DNA of 64,000 bases, from assembly GCF_021458635.1 (NCBI RefSeq), contig NZ_JAIRDQ010000002.1, positions 186,001 through 250,000 of the forward strand, given 5' to 3'. The notes beneath the pieces were generated by a model. The model saw only the letters and a program-made list of their open reading frames with translations. It did no database searches and was not told the DNA's origin. Source of the stretch: Bradyrhizobium monzae (lineage in GTDB: Bacteria; Pseudomonadota; Alphaproteobacteria; Rhizobiales; Xanthobacteraceae). Positions 40,760-49,891 of the stretch are shown here, piece after piece. How positions within the stretch are numbered: the stretch's first letter is position 1; every line of letters begins with the position of its first letter. Position numbers and translations under genes: made by a program.

Positions 40760-43700
40760 ATGAATCTCTCGAAGTTCTTCATTGATCGTCCGATTTTCGC
40801 CGGCGTGCTGTCGGTCCTGATTTTCCTCGCAGGCCTGATCTCGTTGTTCGCGATGCCGATCTCGGAATATCCGGACGTCGTGCCGCCATCGGTGCTGGTG
40901 CGCGCGACCTATCCCGGCGCCAATCCCAAGGTGATCGCGGAAACGGTGGCAACGCCGATCGAGGAGCAGATCAACGGCGTCGAAGGCATGCTGTACATGT
41001 CGAGCCAGGCCACCACCGACGGCGCGATGACGCTGACGGTGACGTTCCGGCTCGGCACCGATCCCGACAAGGCGACGCAGCTGGTGCAGAACCGCGTACA
41101 GCAGGCCGAACCACGCCTGCCGGCCGTGGTGCGCCAGCTCGGCATCATCACCAAGAAGTCGTCGCCCGACCTCACCATGGTCGTGCATCTGTTGTCGCCG
41201 AACAACCGCTACGACATGACGTATTTGCGCAACTACGCGGTCCTCAACGTCAAGGACCGTCTGGCGCGAATCGACGGTGTCGGCGACGTCCAGCTCTATG
41301 GCGCCGGCGATTATTCGATGCGAGTCTGGGTCGATCCGCAGAAGGCGGCCGAGCACGGCCTGACCGCGAGCGACATCGTCAAGGCGATCCAGGCGCAGAA
41401 CGTCGAGGCCGCCGCCGGCGTGGTCGGCTCCTCCCCCAACGTCAAGGGCATCGACCTGCAGCTCTCCGTCAATGCGGAGGGGCGGCTCGCCAACGAAGAA
41501 CAATTCGGCGACATCGTGGTCAAGACCGGCACGCGTGGCGAAGTCGTGCGCTTGCGCGACGTCGCCCGCATCGAATTGGGCGCTTCGGAATACGGCCTGC
41601 GTTCGCTGCTCGACAACAAGCAGGCGGTTGCAATCCCGATCTTCCAGGCGCCGGGGTCGAACGCGCTGGAGATTTCCGATCACGTCCGCGCCACCATGGC
41701 CGAAATCAAGAAGAACATGCCGGAGGGCGTGTCCTACCAGATCGTCTACGACCCCACTCAGTTCGTGCGCTCCTCGATCGAGGCGGTGATCCACACGCTA
41801 CTGGAGGCGATCGCGCTGGTCGTGCTGGTCGTGATCCTGTTCCTGCAGACCTGGCGCGCCTCGATCATCCCGCTGCTCGCGGTGCCGGTCTCGATCGTCG
41901 GCACGTTTGCGGTCATGCACGTGTTCGGCTTCTCCATCAACGCGCTCAGCCTGTTCGGCCTGGTGCTCGCGATCGGCATCGTCGTTGACGACGCCATCGT
42001 CGTGGTCGAGAACGTCGAGCGCAACATCGAGGGCGGGCTGTCGCCGCGCGATGCCACCTATCAGGCCATGCGCGAAGTCTCCGGCCCGATCATCGCGATC
42101 GCGATGGTGCTGATCGCGGTGTTCGTGCCGCTGGCCTTCATCTCCGGGCTCACCGGGCAATTCTACAAGCAGTTCGCGCTGACGATCGCGATTTCGACCG
42201 TGATCTCGGCCGTCAACTCGCTGACGCTGTCACCGGCCCTGTCGGCCCTGCTGCTCAAGGGCCACAACGAGCCGAAGGACCGGCTGACGCTGATCCTCGA
42301 AAAGGCGCTCGGCTGGTTCTTCCGCGGCTTCAACAAGGCGTTTACGCGCTCCTCGGAGAACTACAGCGGCACTGTCACCAAGGTGATCTCGGGCAAGGCC
42401 GCGGTGATGGGCCTCTATGTGGTGCTGGTCGGCATCACCGCCTTACTGTTCCAGCAGGTACCGAGCGGCTTCGTGCCGGGCCAGGACAAGCAATATCTGG
42501 TCGGCTTCTCGCGGCTGCCCGACGGGGCCACCCTCGACCGTACCGAAGAGGTGATCCGCAAGATGAGCGACGTCGCGCTGACCCAGCCTGGCGTCGAAAG
42601 CTCGGTCGCCTTCCCCGGCCTGTCGATCTCGGGTTTCACCAACTCGTCCAACGCCGGCATCGTGTTCTCGACGCTAAAGCCTTTTGACGAGCGCAAGGGC
42701 CCGGCACTGAGCGGCAATGCCATCGCGGCCGATCTCAACAAGAAATACGCGGGCATCCAGGAAGCCTTCATCGCCATGTTCCCGCCACCACCGGTCAACG
42801 GTCTCGGCACTATCGGCGGCTTCAAGCTGCAGATCGAGGACCGTGCCGGTCTCGGCTACGAGGCGCTGAACGACGCGACCAAGGCCTTCATGGCGGCCAT
42901 GCAGAAGGCACCGGAGATTGCCGGCGTGTTCTCGAGCTTCCAGGTCAACGTGCCCCAGCTGTTCGCCGATATCGATCGCACCAAGGCGCTGCAGCTCGGC
43001 GTGCCCGTGACCGAGGTGTTCAACACGCTCCAGATCTACCTGGGCTCCTACTACGTCAACGACTTCAACAAGTTTGGCCGCACCTACTCCGTCTATGTCC
43101 AGGCCGACGCGCCGTTCCGCGCGCGTGCCGACGACATCCGGCAGTTGAAGGTGCGTTCGTCCTCGGGCGACATGGTGCCGTTGTCGGCGCTGCTGACGAT
43201 CCGCCAAAGCGCGGGGCCTGAGCGGGCAATTCGCTACAACGGTTTCCTGTCATCCGACATCAACGCGGCCGCTGCCCCCGGCTTTTCCTCGGGCCAGGCG
43301 CAGGAGGTCGCGACGCGGATCGCGGCGGAGACGTTGCCGCCGGGCTTTGCTTTCGAATGGACCGACCTGACCTACCAGGAGTTCATCGCCGGCAATTCCG
43401 GCCTCTGGGTGTTCCCGCTGGCGATCCTGCTGGTGTTCCTGGTGCTGGCGGCGCTTTACGAGAGCCTGACCTTGCCGCTCTCGATCATCATGATCGTGCC
43501 GATGGGTCTGCTGGCGGCGATGTTCGGCGTCTGGATCTCCAAGGGCGACAATAACGTCTTCACCCAGATCGGCCTGATCGTGCTCGTCGGCCTCTCCGCC
43601 AAGAATGCGATCCTGATCGTCGAATTCGCGCGCGAGCTCGAATTCGCCGGTCGCACGCCGATCCGGGCCGCGATCGAGGCGAGCCGGCTGCGGCTACGCC

Positions 43701-43948
43701 CGATCCTGATGACGTCGATGGCCTTCATCATGGGCGTGCTGCCTCTGGTGCTCTCGACTGGCGCCGGCTCGGAGATGCGGCGGGCCATGGGCGTCGCCGT
43801 GTTCTCCGGCATGATCGGCGTCACCGTGTTCGGCCTGTTCCTGACGCCGGTGTTCTATGTGCTGCTGCGGACCGTCACCGGCATGAAGCCCCTGGTGCAT
43901 CACGGCAGCGACGTCAGCGCAGCACCGGTTCAGGGGGCCGGGCACTAG
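40760..43948 (+). CDS. RND multidrug efflux transporter permease (MexF-like)
   Basis: 1062 residues from the ATG at 40760, with an AGGGGC site upstream; the same length as MexF. The chain starts MNLSKFFIDRPIFAGVLSVL (TM1). The proton-relay aspartates are in LAIGIVVDDAIVVVENVERN (about 404-423). The second-half motifs GLSAKNAILIVEFA and LRLRPILMTSMAF are intact. MexEF-type pumps export phenolics, quinolones or chloramphenicol-like compounds. The 177-base gap after the adaptor gene is longer than usual and holds a palindromic repeat. The stop overlaps the convergent TauE-like gene. Confidence 0.93.
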   Translation: MNLSKFFIDRPIFAGVLSVLIFLAGLISLFAMPISEYPDVVPPSVLVRATYPGANPKVIAETVATPIEEQINGVEGMLYMSSQATTDGAMTLTVTFRLGTDPDKATQLVQNRVQQAEPRLPAVVRQLGIITKKSSPDLTMVVHLLSPNNRYDMTYLRNYAVLNVKDRLARIDGVGDVQLYGAGDYSMRVWVDPQKAAEHGLTASDIVKAIQAQNVEAAAGVVGSSPNVKGIDLQLSVNAEGRLANEEQFGDIVVKTGTRGEVVRLRDVARIELGASEYGLRSLLDNKQAVAIPIFQAPGSNALEISDHVRATMAEIKKNMPEGVSYQIVYDPTQFVRSSIEAVIHTLLEAIALVVLVVILFLQTWRASIIPLLAVPVSIVGTFAVMHVFGFSINALSLFGLVLAIGIVVDDAIVVVENVERNIEGGLSPRDATYQAMREVSGPIIAIAMVLIAVFVPLAFISGLTGQFYKQFALTIAISTVISAVNSLTLSPALSALLLKGHNEPKDRLTLILEKALGWFFRGFNKAFTRSSENYSGTVTKVISGKAAVMGLYVVLVGITALLFQQVPSGFVPGQDKQYLVGFSRLPDGATLDRTEEVIRKMSDVALTQPGVESSVAFPGLSISGFTNSSNAGIVFSTLKPFDERKGPALSGNAIAADLNKKYAGIQEAFIAMFPPPPVNGLGTIGGFKLQIEDRAGLGYEALNDATKAFMAAMQKAPEIAGVFSSFQVNVPQLFADIDRTKALQLGVPVTEVFNTLQIYLGSYYVNDFNKFGRTYSVYVQADAPFRARADDIRQLKVRSSSGDMVPLSALLTIRQSAGPERAIRYNGFLSSDINAAAAPGFSSGQAQEVATRIAAETLPPGFAFEWTDLTYQEFIAGNSGLWVFPLAILLVFLVLAALYESLTLPLSIIMIVPMGLLAAMFGVWISKGDNNVFTQIGLIVLVGLSAKNAILIVEFARELEFAGRTPIRAAIEASRLRLRPILMTSMAFIMGVLPLVLSTGAGSEMRRAMGVAVFSGMIGVTVFGLFLTPVFYVLLRTVTGMKPLVHHGSDVSAAPVQGAGH

Positions 43949-44691
43949 TACAGCGAGAGCCCCGATAGCAGCAACAGAACGAGCACGGTCTTGCGAAAGA
44001 CCGTCTCGTTGACCCGGTGAAAGGCGATCACACCGAGCGCCGATCCCGCGAACAGCGCCGGCAGGCTGACCGCAAGGTCGACAAAGACCCTTGGCGACAG
44101 ATCCTGATGTCCGAGCAGCAGGGCAATCGCAAAGACCTGCATCGCGGCAATGAATGGCTGCACGAGGCCGCGCTGCTCGCTCTTGGGCATGCCGCGCATG
44201 TCGCACCAGATCGTCGGAATCGCGCCGGGCATGGCGGTGAGCCCGCCGACGAGCCCTCCTCCGAATCCGATCAGCGCAACCCAGTGACGGCCGACGGCCT
44301 CACCGGCAGTCACCAGCGTCGGCCGCAGCAGCATATAGGCGGCATAGAGCGCAACGACGACACCAAAGCCGCGCCGAAGCAGATGCGTGTCCGTGCTCTG
44401 CAACAGCGAGACTGCAATGGGAACGCCGATCAAACCACCGATGATCAGGAACAGGCTTCCCTCCCAGCGGATGCTGCGCCGGAGCGCCCACAGATTGGTC
44501 GCCTGCACGCCGATGCTGCACGCCATCATCAGCGGCACGGCCTCCAGCGGCTGGAACACGCGCAGCAGGATCGCACCCGCCACGGCGGAAAATGCGAAGC
44601 CCGAGAGCCCCGAGACGAAGGCCCCGGCGAATACGGCGGCGCTGAGAAGCAGCAGTGTCGTGATGTCAGGCACAGTTTTCCCTCTACTCAA
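43945..44691 (-). CDS. TauE/SafE-family membrane permease
   Basis: 248 residues with about seven to eight hydrophobic segments. The paired family motifs FAGAFVSGLSGFAFSAVAGA (about 21-40) and GFGGGLVGGLTAMPGAI (about 142-158) identify TauE/SafE, a group exporting or importing sulfite, sulfoacetate or related anions. It is convergent with the RND pump (4-base overlap). Its start overlaps the upstream small gene by four bases, so it is the last gene of a leftward unit. Confidence 0.88.
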   Translation of the reverse strand: MSRGKTVPDITTLLLLSAAVFAGAFVSGLSGFAFSAVAGAILLRVFQPLEAVPLMMACSIGVQATNLWALRRSIRWEGSLFLIIGGLIGVPIAVSLLQSTDTHLLRRGFGVVVALYAAYMLLRPTLVTAGEAVGRHWVALIGFGGGLVGGLTAMPGAIPTIWCDMRGMPKSEQRGLVQPFIAAMQVFAIALLLGHQDLSPRVFVDLAVSLPALFAGSALGVIAFHRVNETVFRKTVLVLLLLSGLSLY

Positions 44692-44921
44692 TCATAGGGA
44701 ATCTGCGAGACCGGTGCGGCGGCGCTTTCTACGCAACTCGCAGGCTCGCGCGGAAACGACACCTGCATCGCATGCGCGTGCGATCGTTCCAGCATGATGA
44801 GCCCCGCCAACTGAAGGGTGACGAGCGCGGCGGTAAGCGCTATCGCGACAATGTTGCCGTTACGCGCGCGCGAGACTGGGGTGGCTGGCTCCGTGCTCGC
44901 ACGCATCGGGTTGATCGGCAT
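44688..44921 (-). CDS. Small single-pass membrane protein, unknown
   Basis: 77 residues from the ATG at 44921, or 93 from 44969. One membrane segment is clear (NIVAIALTAALVTLQLAGLIML). The rest is polar, with three charged residues before the segment. It overlaps TauE/SafE by four bases (ATGA) and the upstream small gene by about 60 bases. Function unknown; it may accompany the permease. Confidence 0.55.
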   Translation of the reverse strand: MPINPMRASTEPATPVSRARNGNIVAIALTAALVTLQLAGLIMLERSHAHAMQVSFPREPASCVESAAAPVSQIPYD

Positions 44922-45123
44922 TTTTCCAAAGTTCCTCTTCACTGTCACTGCAGACAGAAATGATTTCATTCAAAAGCAACGTGTCGTGCTGCTCTTCCAG
45001 CAGGTCACGATAGCGTTGCAATACGCGCCGCGCCTCGATCGCACGCTGCTGATGCAGCGTCGCGACCATGCGATCGACGACGTCGTGGAACTTCCCGACC
45101 AGGCTCCGTGCCCTTGTTCGCAC
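44860..45123 (-). CDS. Small hypothetical protein with GTG start
   Basis: 87 residues. A strong GAGGAG ribosome site lies eight bases before a GTG at 45123, which decides the start. The sequence is helical (RAIEARRVLQRYRDLLEEQH) with an acidic middle and no membrane segment, of a type seen in Bradyrhizobium. It overlaps the next small gene, so the three leftward genes form one unit. Confidence 0.6.
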   Translation of the reverse strand: MRTRARSLVGKFHDVVDRMVATLHQQRAIEARRVLQRYRDLLEEQHDTLLLNEIISVCSDSEEELWKNADQPDACEHGASHPSLARA

Positions 45124-45324
45124 GATGATCTCCTCTCAACCTGAAAGCGAGATTGATTGAACTCACCTCCAGTCGCTATGAGTTGCTTCACACAAGACTC
45201 GAACGCGACGAACAACAAGTCGTATGGGTTCTCGTAGGAGAGAACGCAGCAACTCGCGTCACCCAAACGAATGACGCGCGATAATATTCCGATGATGAAA
45301 TGCGGGCGCGGCGCTGACGATGCC

Positions 45325-46458
45325 TCAGTGAACCAGCGGGTTGGAAAATCCTGCCGCGAGCTTGACGAGGTCGGCCTGGCGGCTCGTACCGGTCTTGGCG
45401 AACACACGATGCAGATGCGTCTTCACCGTCGTCTCTGCGATTCCTAGCGCGGCGGCCGTCTCGGGCACGCCGCCGATTTCGACGATGGACTGCAGAACCC
45501 TGAGCTCCGCGGGCGTCAGCTCGAACGTGCGGTCGATCAGCCCGGCACAAGAGCGCGCATCGAGCTTCGCCTTCCAGACGAACAGGGCGCCGATGGCGCC
45601 ACAGGCGCGCCCTGCACTCCCCTCCCGCAGCAGCGAGGGCAGCGCGATCACATGGGCGACGTGATACGACCCGTCGCTTGATGTCAGCAAAATGTTGCGA
45701 TCCGCGGCCGCAGCTGCGACCACCTCCGCTTCGTCACGAAAGACGTTGCGCAGCGCTGCGTTCGCGTCAGGCGATCTCGCCAGCAGGCGACCATTGACGG
45801 ACCTCAAGACGTCGCCCCCGTCCAGGATCGCCTCGGCCGCCGGATTGCTGTGGACGATGTTGCAGGCGGCATCGAGCAGGATCACGCCGGCACTCAATTG
45901 ATCCACGACATCGGCAAGCGCGATTGCCTTCTGCTGCTTCCGTTCGATGGTCCGGTTGATCATCAACGCTCGGCTTGCATGGGGGACGACGAGCTGCATG
46001 CGCGCACGCATCTTCGCGTCCAGCATCTCTCTGCCCGGGATGACGGTCATCAGCATCGGGCAGGACGAACTCGCCTGTTCCAGCACCACATTCGCGACAT
46101 CGGCACATCCCTGGGGACGCAGCCATTCCTGATAGAAGCGCCCGCGGCGATATTCGTCGAAATTCACGAGGTCCGGAATGTTGCGGACCTCGCCGTAGCG
46201 CGGCAGCCTGGCGAGCGGGTCATGCTGGGCGTATTCGTCGGCATAGAGCCGTATGAAGTGCGGATCGACCCCACAATAATAATGCGTCGATCCGGACTTG
46301 CTGATCTTGTTCTTTGAGATCAGGCCGCAGGCCCGGCTGCCGAAGAATCCGTTGAGCATGACGACGACATCCGACCACAACTCGGGATTGAGCCCGGCAT
46401 CATAGATGCTCTCGATCAACTCGGAGCGTTCTGCGGTCAGCTGCATTGAAAGAGCCAA
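45325..46458 (-). CDS. LuxR-type regulator with PAS-like domain (first paralog)
   Basis: 377 residues. The C-terminal HTH is LTPAELRVLQSIVEIGG then AALGIAETTVKTHLHRVFAK (about 313-365). The middle part (LLDAACNIVHSNPAAEAILD, about 197-216) is PAS-like. The N-terminal 170 residues (THYYCGVDPHFIRLY, VNFDEYRRGRFYQEWL) are shared with the next gene and not with acyl-homoserine-lactone binding domains. It is therefore a LuxR solo sensing an unknown signal. A tandem duplication with the neighbour is evident. Confidence 0.85.
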   Translation of the reverse strand: MALSMQLTAERSELIESIYDAGLNPELWSDVVVMLNGFFGSRACGLISKNKISKSGSTHYYCGVDPHFIRLYADEYAQHDPLARLPRYGEVRNIPDLVNFDEYRRGRFYQEWLRPQGCADVANVVLEQASSSCPMLMTVIPGREMLDAKMRARMQLVVPHASRALMINRTIERKQQKAIALADVVDQLSAGVILLDAACNIVHSNPAAEAILDGGDVLRSVNGRLLARSPDANAALRNVFRDEAEVVAAAAADRNILLTSSDGSYHVAHVIALPSLLREGSAGRACGAIGALFVWKAKLDARSCAGLIDRTFELTPAELRVLQSIVEIGGVPETAAALGIAETTVKTHLHRVFAKTGTSRQADLVKLAAGFSNPLVH

Positions 46459-46545
46459 TAGTCCGGCGCGGATTTGAGACGTTGATGCCCTGAGGCTTTT
46501 CTATGGAGTCTCCCAATCGACCGAAAGGTTCAACGGTTCCGGCGA

Positions 46546-46563
46546 CAACTAACCAATTAGTTG
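46546..46563. promoter_or_regulatory. Palindrome CAACTAA-N4-TTAGTTG upstream of first LuxR gene
   Basis: Perfect 7-bp arms around CCAA. It lies 88-105 bases before the ATG at 46458 and covers the stop codon of the second LuxR gene. It is AT-rich against the background and is the only evident symmetric element in this gap, so it is a candidate binding site. Confidence 0.4.
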
Positions 46564-47675
46564 ACAAGCGGATTGGAAAATCCAGCCGCGAGCTTGACGA
46601 GGTCCGCCTGGCGCGAGACGCCCGTCTTGGCGAACACGCGATGCAAATGCGTCTTCACCGTCGTCTCCGCGATTCCGAGCGCGATGGACGTCTCAGGAAC
46701 GCCGCCGACCTCGACGATCGACAGGAACACGCGCAGTTCCGCCGGCGTCAGATCGAAGGTCCGCGCAATCAGCTCGCCGTAGGACTGCCCGCCGAGCGTG
46801 ACCTTACGCAGCAGCAGCGCGCCAACGGCGTCGGACGACCGTTCGCTGCCGTTCCGCAGCACCGACGACAGCGGCAGGATATGCGCCACGTAACGTTCGC
46901 CCTCGAGCGAAAGTAGCGGAATCGCGTGCCCGCCTGCGAGAAGCGAGGCAGCATCGCCGCGGGCCGCAAAGGCATCGCGCAACGTCTGATTGGCCTCGGT
47001 GCCGCTGGTCACGAGCTGGCCGGCAACGACGCGGACCACGTCGTCAGCCTCGAGCAGCGCGTACCCGCTCGCATTGGCATGCACCACGTGGCAGAAGGAA
47101 TCGAGCAGGAAGATACCGGATGACAGATTGTCGAGGACATCTGCGAGCGCCGTGGCCAAGGTCAGCTTCGAGCTGATGGCGCGGTTGACGAGCAGCGCGC
47201 GGCTGGCGTGCGGCACGATCAGCGACATCCGGTGCTTCATCCCGGCGTCAACCATGCGCCGGCCCGACAGCACCGTCATCATCACCGGGCAGTGCGCGTT
47301 CGATTTCTCGAGCACGACATTGGCGGCATCGCTGGCGCCCTGCGGCCGCATCCATTCCTGATAGAAGCGCCCGCGGCGATATTCGTCGAAATTGACGAGA
47401 TCGGGGATGCTTGCGATCTGGCCGTGAGGCGGCAGGATCGTCAGCGGATCAAACTTGGAATGGGTCTCCGAATAGAGTTGGATGTAGTGCGGATCGGCCC
47501 CGCAATAATAGTGCGTGACGCCGAACTTGCTGATCGAATCCTTGGAAAACAGCCCGCAGGCCTGGCCACCGACGAAATCGCGGATACCCACGACGACGTC
47601 GTTCCAGAGCGAGGGGTCGAGACCGGCATCGTAGATGGACTCGACCAGATCAGGCAGCTTTCGCGCTCTCGGCAT
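46557..47675 (-). CDS. LuxR-type regulator with PAS-like domain (second paralog)
   Basis: 372 residues from the ATG at 47675; the frame reaches 47828, but that would place coding over a perfect 20-bp palindrome, so the inner start is preferred. HTH: LTPAELRVFLSIVEVGG then ALGIAETTVKTHLHRVFAK. PAS-like region LLDSFCHVVHANASGYALLE. The N-terminal blocks CGLFSKDSISKFGVTHYYCG and LVNFDEYRRGRFYQEWMRPQ match the first paralog almost residue for residue, so the two arose by tandem duplication. Confidence 0.85.
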   Translation of the reverse strand: MPRARKLPDLVESIYDAGLDPSLWNDVVVGIRDFVGGQACGLFSKDSISKFGVTHYYCGADPHYIQLYSETHSKFDPLTILPPHGQIASIPDLVNFDEYRRGRFYQEWMRPQGASDAANVVLEKSNAHCPVMMTVLSGRRMVDAGMKHRMSLIVPHASRALLVNRAISSKLTLATALADVLDNLSSGIFLLDSFCHVVHANASGYALLEADDVVRVVAGQLVTSGTEANQTLRDAFAARGDAASLLAGGHAIPLLSLEGERYVAHILPLSSVLRNGSERSSDAVGALLLRKVTLGGQSYGELIARTFDLTPAELRVFLSIVEVGGVPETSIALGIAETTVKTHLHRVFAKTGVSRQADLVKLAAGFSNPLVN

Positions 47676-47735
47676 GGTGTTGAATGGCTTCGGATGAACA
47701 ATGCCGGGCACAATACCACAACCGGGGTACGCCCT

Positions 47736-47755
47736 CATCCTCCGATCGGAGGATG
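47736..47755. promoter_or_regulatory. Perfect 20-bp palindrome, lux-box-like
   Basis: CATCCTCCGATCGGAGGATG is a perfect inverted repeat with no spacer, 61-80 bases upstream of the second LuxR start. The size and location match the 18-20-bp boxes bound by LuxR-type dimers. It could be the autoregulatory site of this regulator. Confidence 0.6.
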
Positions 47756-47824
47756 GTGCCGGCTCAGAGCGAACTGATAGCCTTTCACCCGCAGTGGTGC
47801 AGAATTGCGACACTACCCCACCCG

Positions 47825-48073
47825 TCACGCCTGGTCCCAGCCTGCCTTCTCGACACTCTCGGCCCAGACCGCAGCGCGATAGATCTCGCGCCCGCCAGCG
47901 TCCCTGACGCGGATCCAGGCATCGCGATCGCGCAGATCATCGCGCCAGACGAAGAGGTGCTTGGCCATCTCGTCGGCGACCACGAATGTCGCGCTCGCAT
48001 GCTCGAACACCATGCCGCCCGGATCGATCTTCACGACATTGCCGACCAGGAGGTCGAAGAAGAAACGCCGCAT
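47825..48073 (-). CDS. DUF6894-family small protein
   Basis: 82 residues from the ATG at 48073. MRRFFFDLLVGNVVKIDPGG and the later RDAWIRVRDAGGREIYRA are the normal ends of DUF6894 proteins, abundant in Bradyrhizobium and of unknown role. It starts two bases after the DUF3455 stop, so the two are co-transcribed. The frame upstream of 48073 is a shadow. Confidence 0.8.
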   Translation of the reverse strand: MRRFFFDLLVGNVVKIDPGGMVFEHASATFVVADEMAKHLFVWRDDLRDRDAWIRVRDAGGREIYRAAVWAESVEKAGWDQA

Positions 48074-48075
48074 GC

Positions 48076-48609
48076 CTACTCCACGCGCCAGAACACGTAG
48101 TCGGCCGAATACGGCACGCCGCGATAGGCGCCGGCCTGCTGGCACGCGCCGCGGGTCATGCCGCCTTGGGTATTGACCCGCTGGACATGGTTGACGCCGT
48201 AGAACAGGCCGTCGCCGCTCCGGGTGATCACGCCGAATTTGAGCCACGGCAAATCGTCGGCGCTCCGGGCCGCCGCTTGGGCAACGATCTTTGCCACCAC
48301 GGAGCTGCCGTCCTTGTGCTCCCACATCAGCGTGCCGGCATCGACGGTGTCCCAACGCAGCGCAGCGGAGTGGCGCCCGACGGAATTGCCGCGGTCGATC
48401 AGCGTCGCCGTCGGCTCGCGCGCCTGCCAAATGAGCTGATTTGCAGCGTCACGCCGGCATTCGTAGATCTGCGCGCCTTCGGCATGGAGCACCGTGCCCG
48501 GAATCTCTCCGGGAACCCTGATCTCGTCCGGTGTGCCCGCCAACACCGACGCGCCTGAGAGCACGCTCGCAACAACGGCACTTCGGCTCAATAAGCTGGC
48601 GACAGTCAT
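48076..48609 (-). CDS. DUF3455-family secreted protein
   Basis: 177 residues from the ATG at 48609, where a Sec signal starts (TVASLLSRSAVVASVLSGAS, cleavage near VLAG). The mature part has the DUF3455 blocks AEGAQIYECRRD (about 42-53), HSAALRWDTVDAGTLMWEHK, DLPWLKFGV and VQRVNTQGG. Function unknown; often found with stress-related genes. It lies 80 bases after the AraC-type gene on the same strand and may be its target. Confidence 0.8.
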   Translation of the reverse strand: MTVASLLSRSAVVASVLSGASVLAGTPDEIRVPGEIPGTVLHAEGAQIYECRRDAANQLIWQAREPTATLIDRGNSVGRHSAALRWDTVDAGTLMWEHKDGSSVVAKIVAQAAARSADDLPWLKFGVITRSGDGLFYGVNHVQRVNTQGGMTRGACQQAGAYRGVPYSADYVFWRVE

Positions 48610-48689
48610 GACTTCACGATCAAGGATCACGTGAAAAATTCCCTGCTCGGGATCGAAATCGATCGCGCGCTCAAATTCGTCGGATGCGA

Positions 48690-49769
48690 TCACTCCGCCG
48701 CGCCGCTCCGGACGTCGCTTGGCGTGGCGCCATAGGCCCGCCGGAAAGAGCGGTTGAAATAGGAGAGATCGCCGAAACCGACGTCGTAGGCGATCGAGGA
48801 GACCGGACGTTCGGCGAATTCCGGTTCCCGCAGCATGCGATGGGCGCGTTTCAGGCGTTGCTCGATCAGGAACGAGGAAAATGTCTTGCCTTCGGCCTCG
48901 AACAGACGCTGGAGATAGCGCGGCGTGACGCCGAGCTCCTGCGCAACGCCGGCGACTGACAGGTCCTGGCGCCAGCAATTGTTGACGATCAGGAATTTGG
49001 CCTTGCGCAAGCGGGCGGCCTTCGCGCCGCGCCGGCCGGCCCCCTCCCTGACCTCATCGGTTGGACCGAGCACGAGCGCCAGGAGATCGTGCAAATGCCC
49101 GACGCCGAGCTCACGCAACGCCGGCGTTGCCAGCGCGTTCTCCCGCACCAGCGACGTTGCGTAGTCGACGAGCACCCTGATCTCGGTCTGGCGGTCCCGG
49201 ATGACGCGCATCACCGAATCGTCGACGTCCATGATGATCGGCGCGAGAACCCGCCGCGGTACGCGCAGCGAGAAGCAATCTCCGGCCACGAACCGTTCGA
49301 AGGTCGTGGCGTCCTCCGCGCTGGTCAGCACGGCGTCTCCGGGACCGAGCAGCAGGTCTCGTCCCCGCCCCGTGACCCCGACGGTTCCGGACCGGTTGAA
49401 GACCAGCGCAAGGCTGTCGTCGCCGTCGACGACGAGCTGCCGGGAGCGAACGACCCTGGCGCCGAACAGCGTGCCGAGCAGCAATTGTGCATCCGGCAGC
49501 GAATGCGCGGTGAGGCTTGCCACGATGGGCTCGCCATCCCGAACGTCGAGCTCGGCCTTGAGCACGCCGCGGCAGTAGAAGTCGCGCAGCATGGTAACGC
49601 GCTCGCTTTCCGGAATGTCGCTCGACGAAATCTTCAGAATGGAAACATCGTCCTTGCCGGTCACTGCAATCCCTCCAACCGACGAGCAGGCCTGGCCACG
49701 CGCTGTTGTTTCCCCATACTTGTATCCGATGCCGCGCATTGTCCTGCTGCCGCGCATTGCCTCTCCCAT
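48690..49769 (-). CDS. AraC-family transcriptional regulator
   Basis: 359 residues; the start could also be a GTG further in. Two C-terminal HTH motifs are visible: LSVAGVAQELGVTPRYLQRL and VSSIAYDVGFGDLSYFNRSF then RRAYGATPSDVR. The N-terminal about 200 residues resemble the AraC_binding_2 (cupin-like, OxyS/FeaR type) sensor domain, with GPGDAVLTSAED. The ligand is unknown. It is upstream of and co-directional with the DUF3455/DUF6894 pair. Confidence 0.88.
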   Translation of the reverse strand: MGEAMRGSRTMRGIGYKYGETTARGQACSSVGGIAVTGKDDVSILKISSSDIPESERVTMLRDFYCRGVLKAELDVRDGEPIVASLTAHSLPDAQLLLGTLFGARVVRSRQLVVDGDDSLALVFNRSGTVGVTGRGRDLLLGPGDAVLTSAEDATTFERFVAGDCFSLRVPRRVLAPIIMDVDDSVMRVIRDRQTEIRVLVDYATSLVRENALATPALRELGVGHLHDLLALVLGPTDEVREGAGRRGAKAARLRKAKFLIVNNCWRQDLSVAGVAQELGVTPRYLQRLFEAEGKTFSSFLIEQRLKRAHRMLREPEFAERPVSSIAYDVGFGDLSYFNRSFRRAYGATPSDVRSGAAE

Positions 49770-49798
49770 GTCAGAAAATGCCTATACGAAAGTACCAA

Positions 49799-49812
49799 AT
49801 GACAAGCGTCAT
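49799..49812. promoter_or_regulatory. Short palindrome upstream of araC-type gene
   Basis: ATGACAAGCGTCAT has 5-bp perfect arms, extended imperfectly by flanking CCAA and TTGG, 30-43 bases upstream of the regulator start. It is weak on its own but correctly placed for an operator. Confidence 0.3.
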
Positions 49813-49891
49813 ACGTTTGGAGGACGAATGCGGTCTGGCCTTCACAATGGATTGAAATCGCGCAATCTCGTCGCACACGATGTGAATTGGA

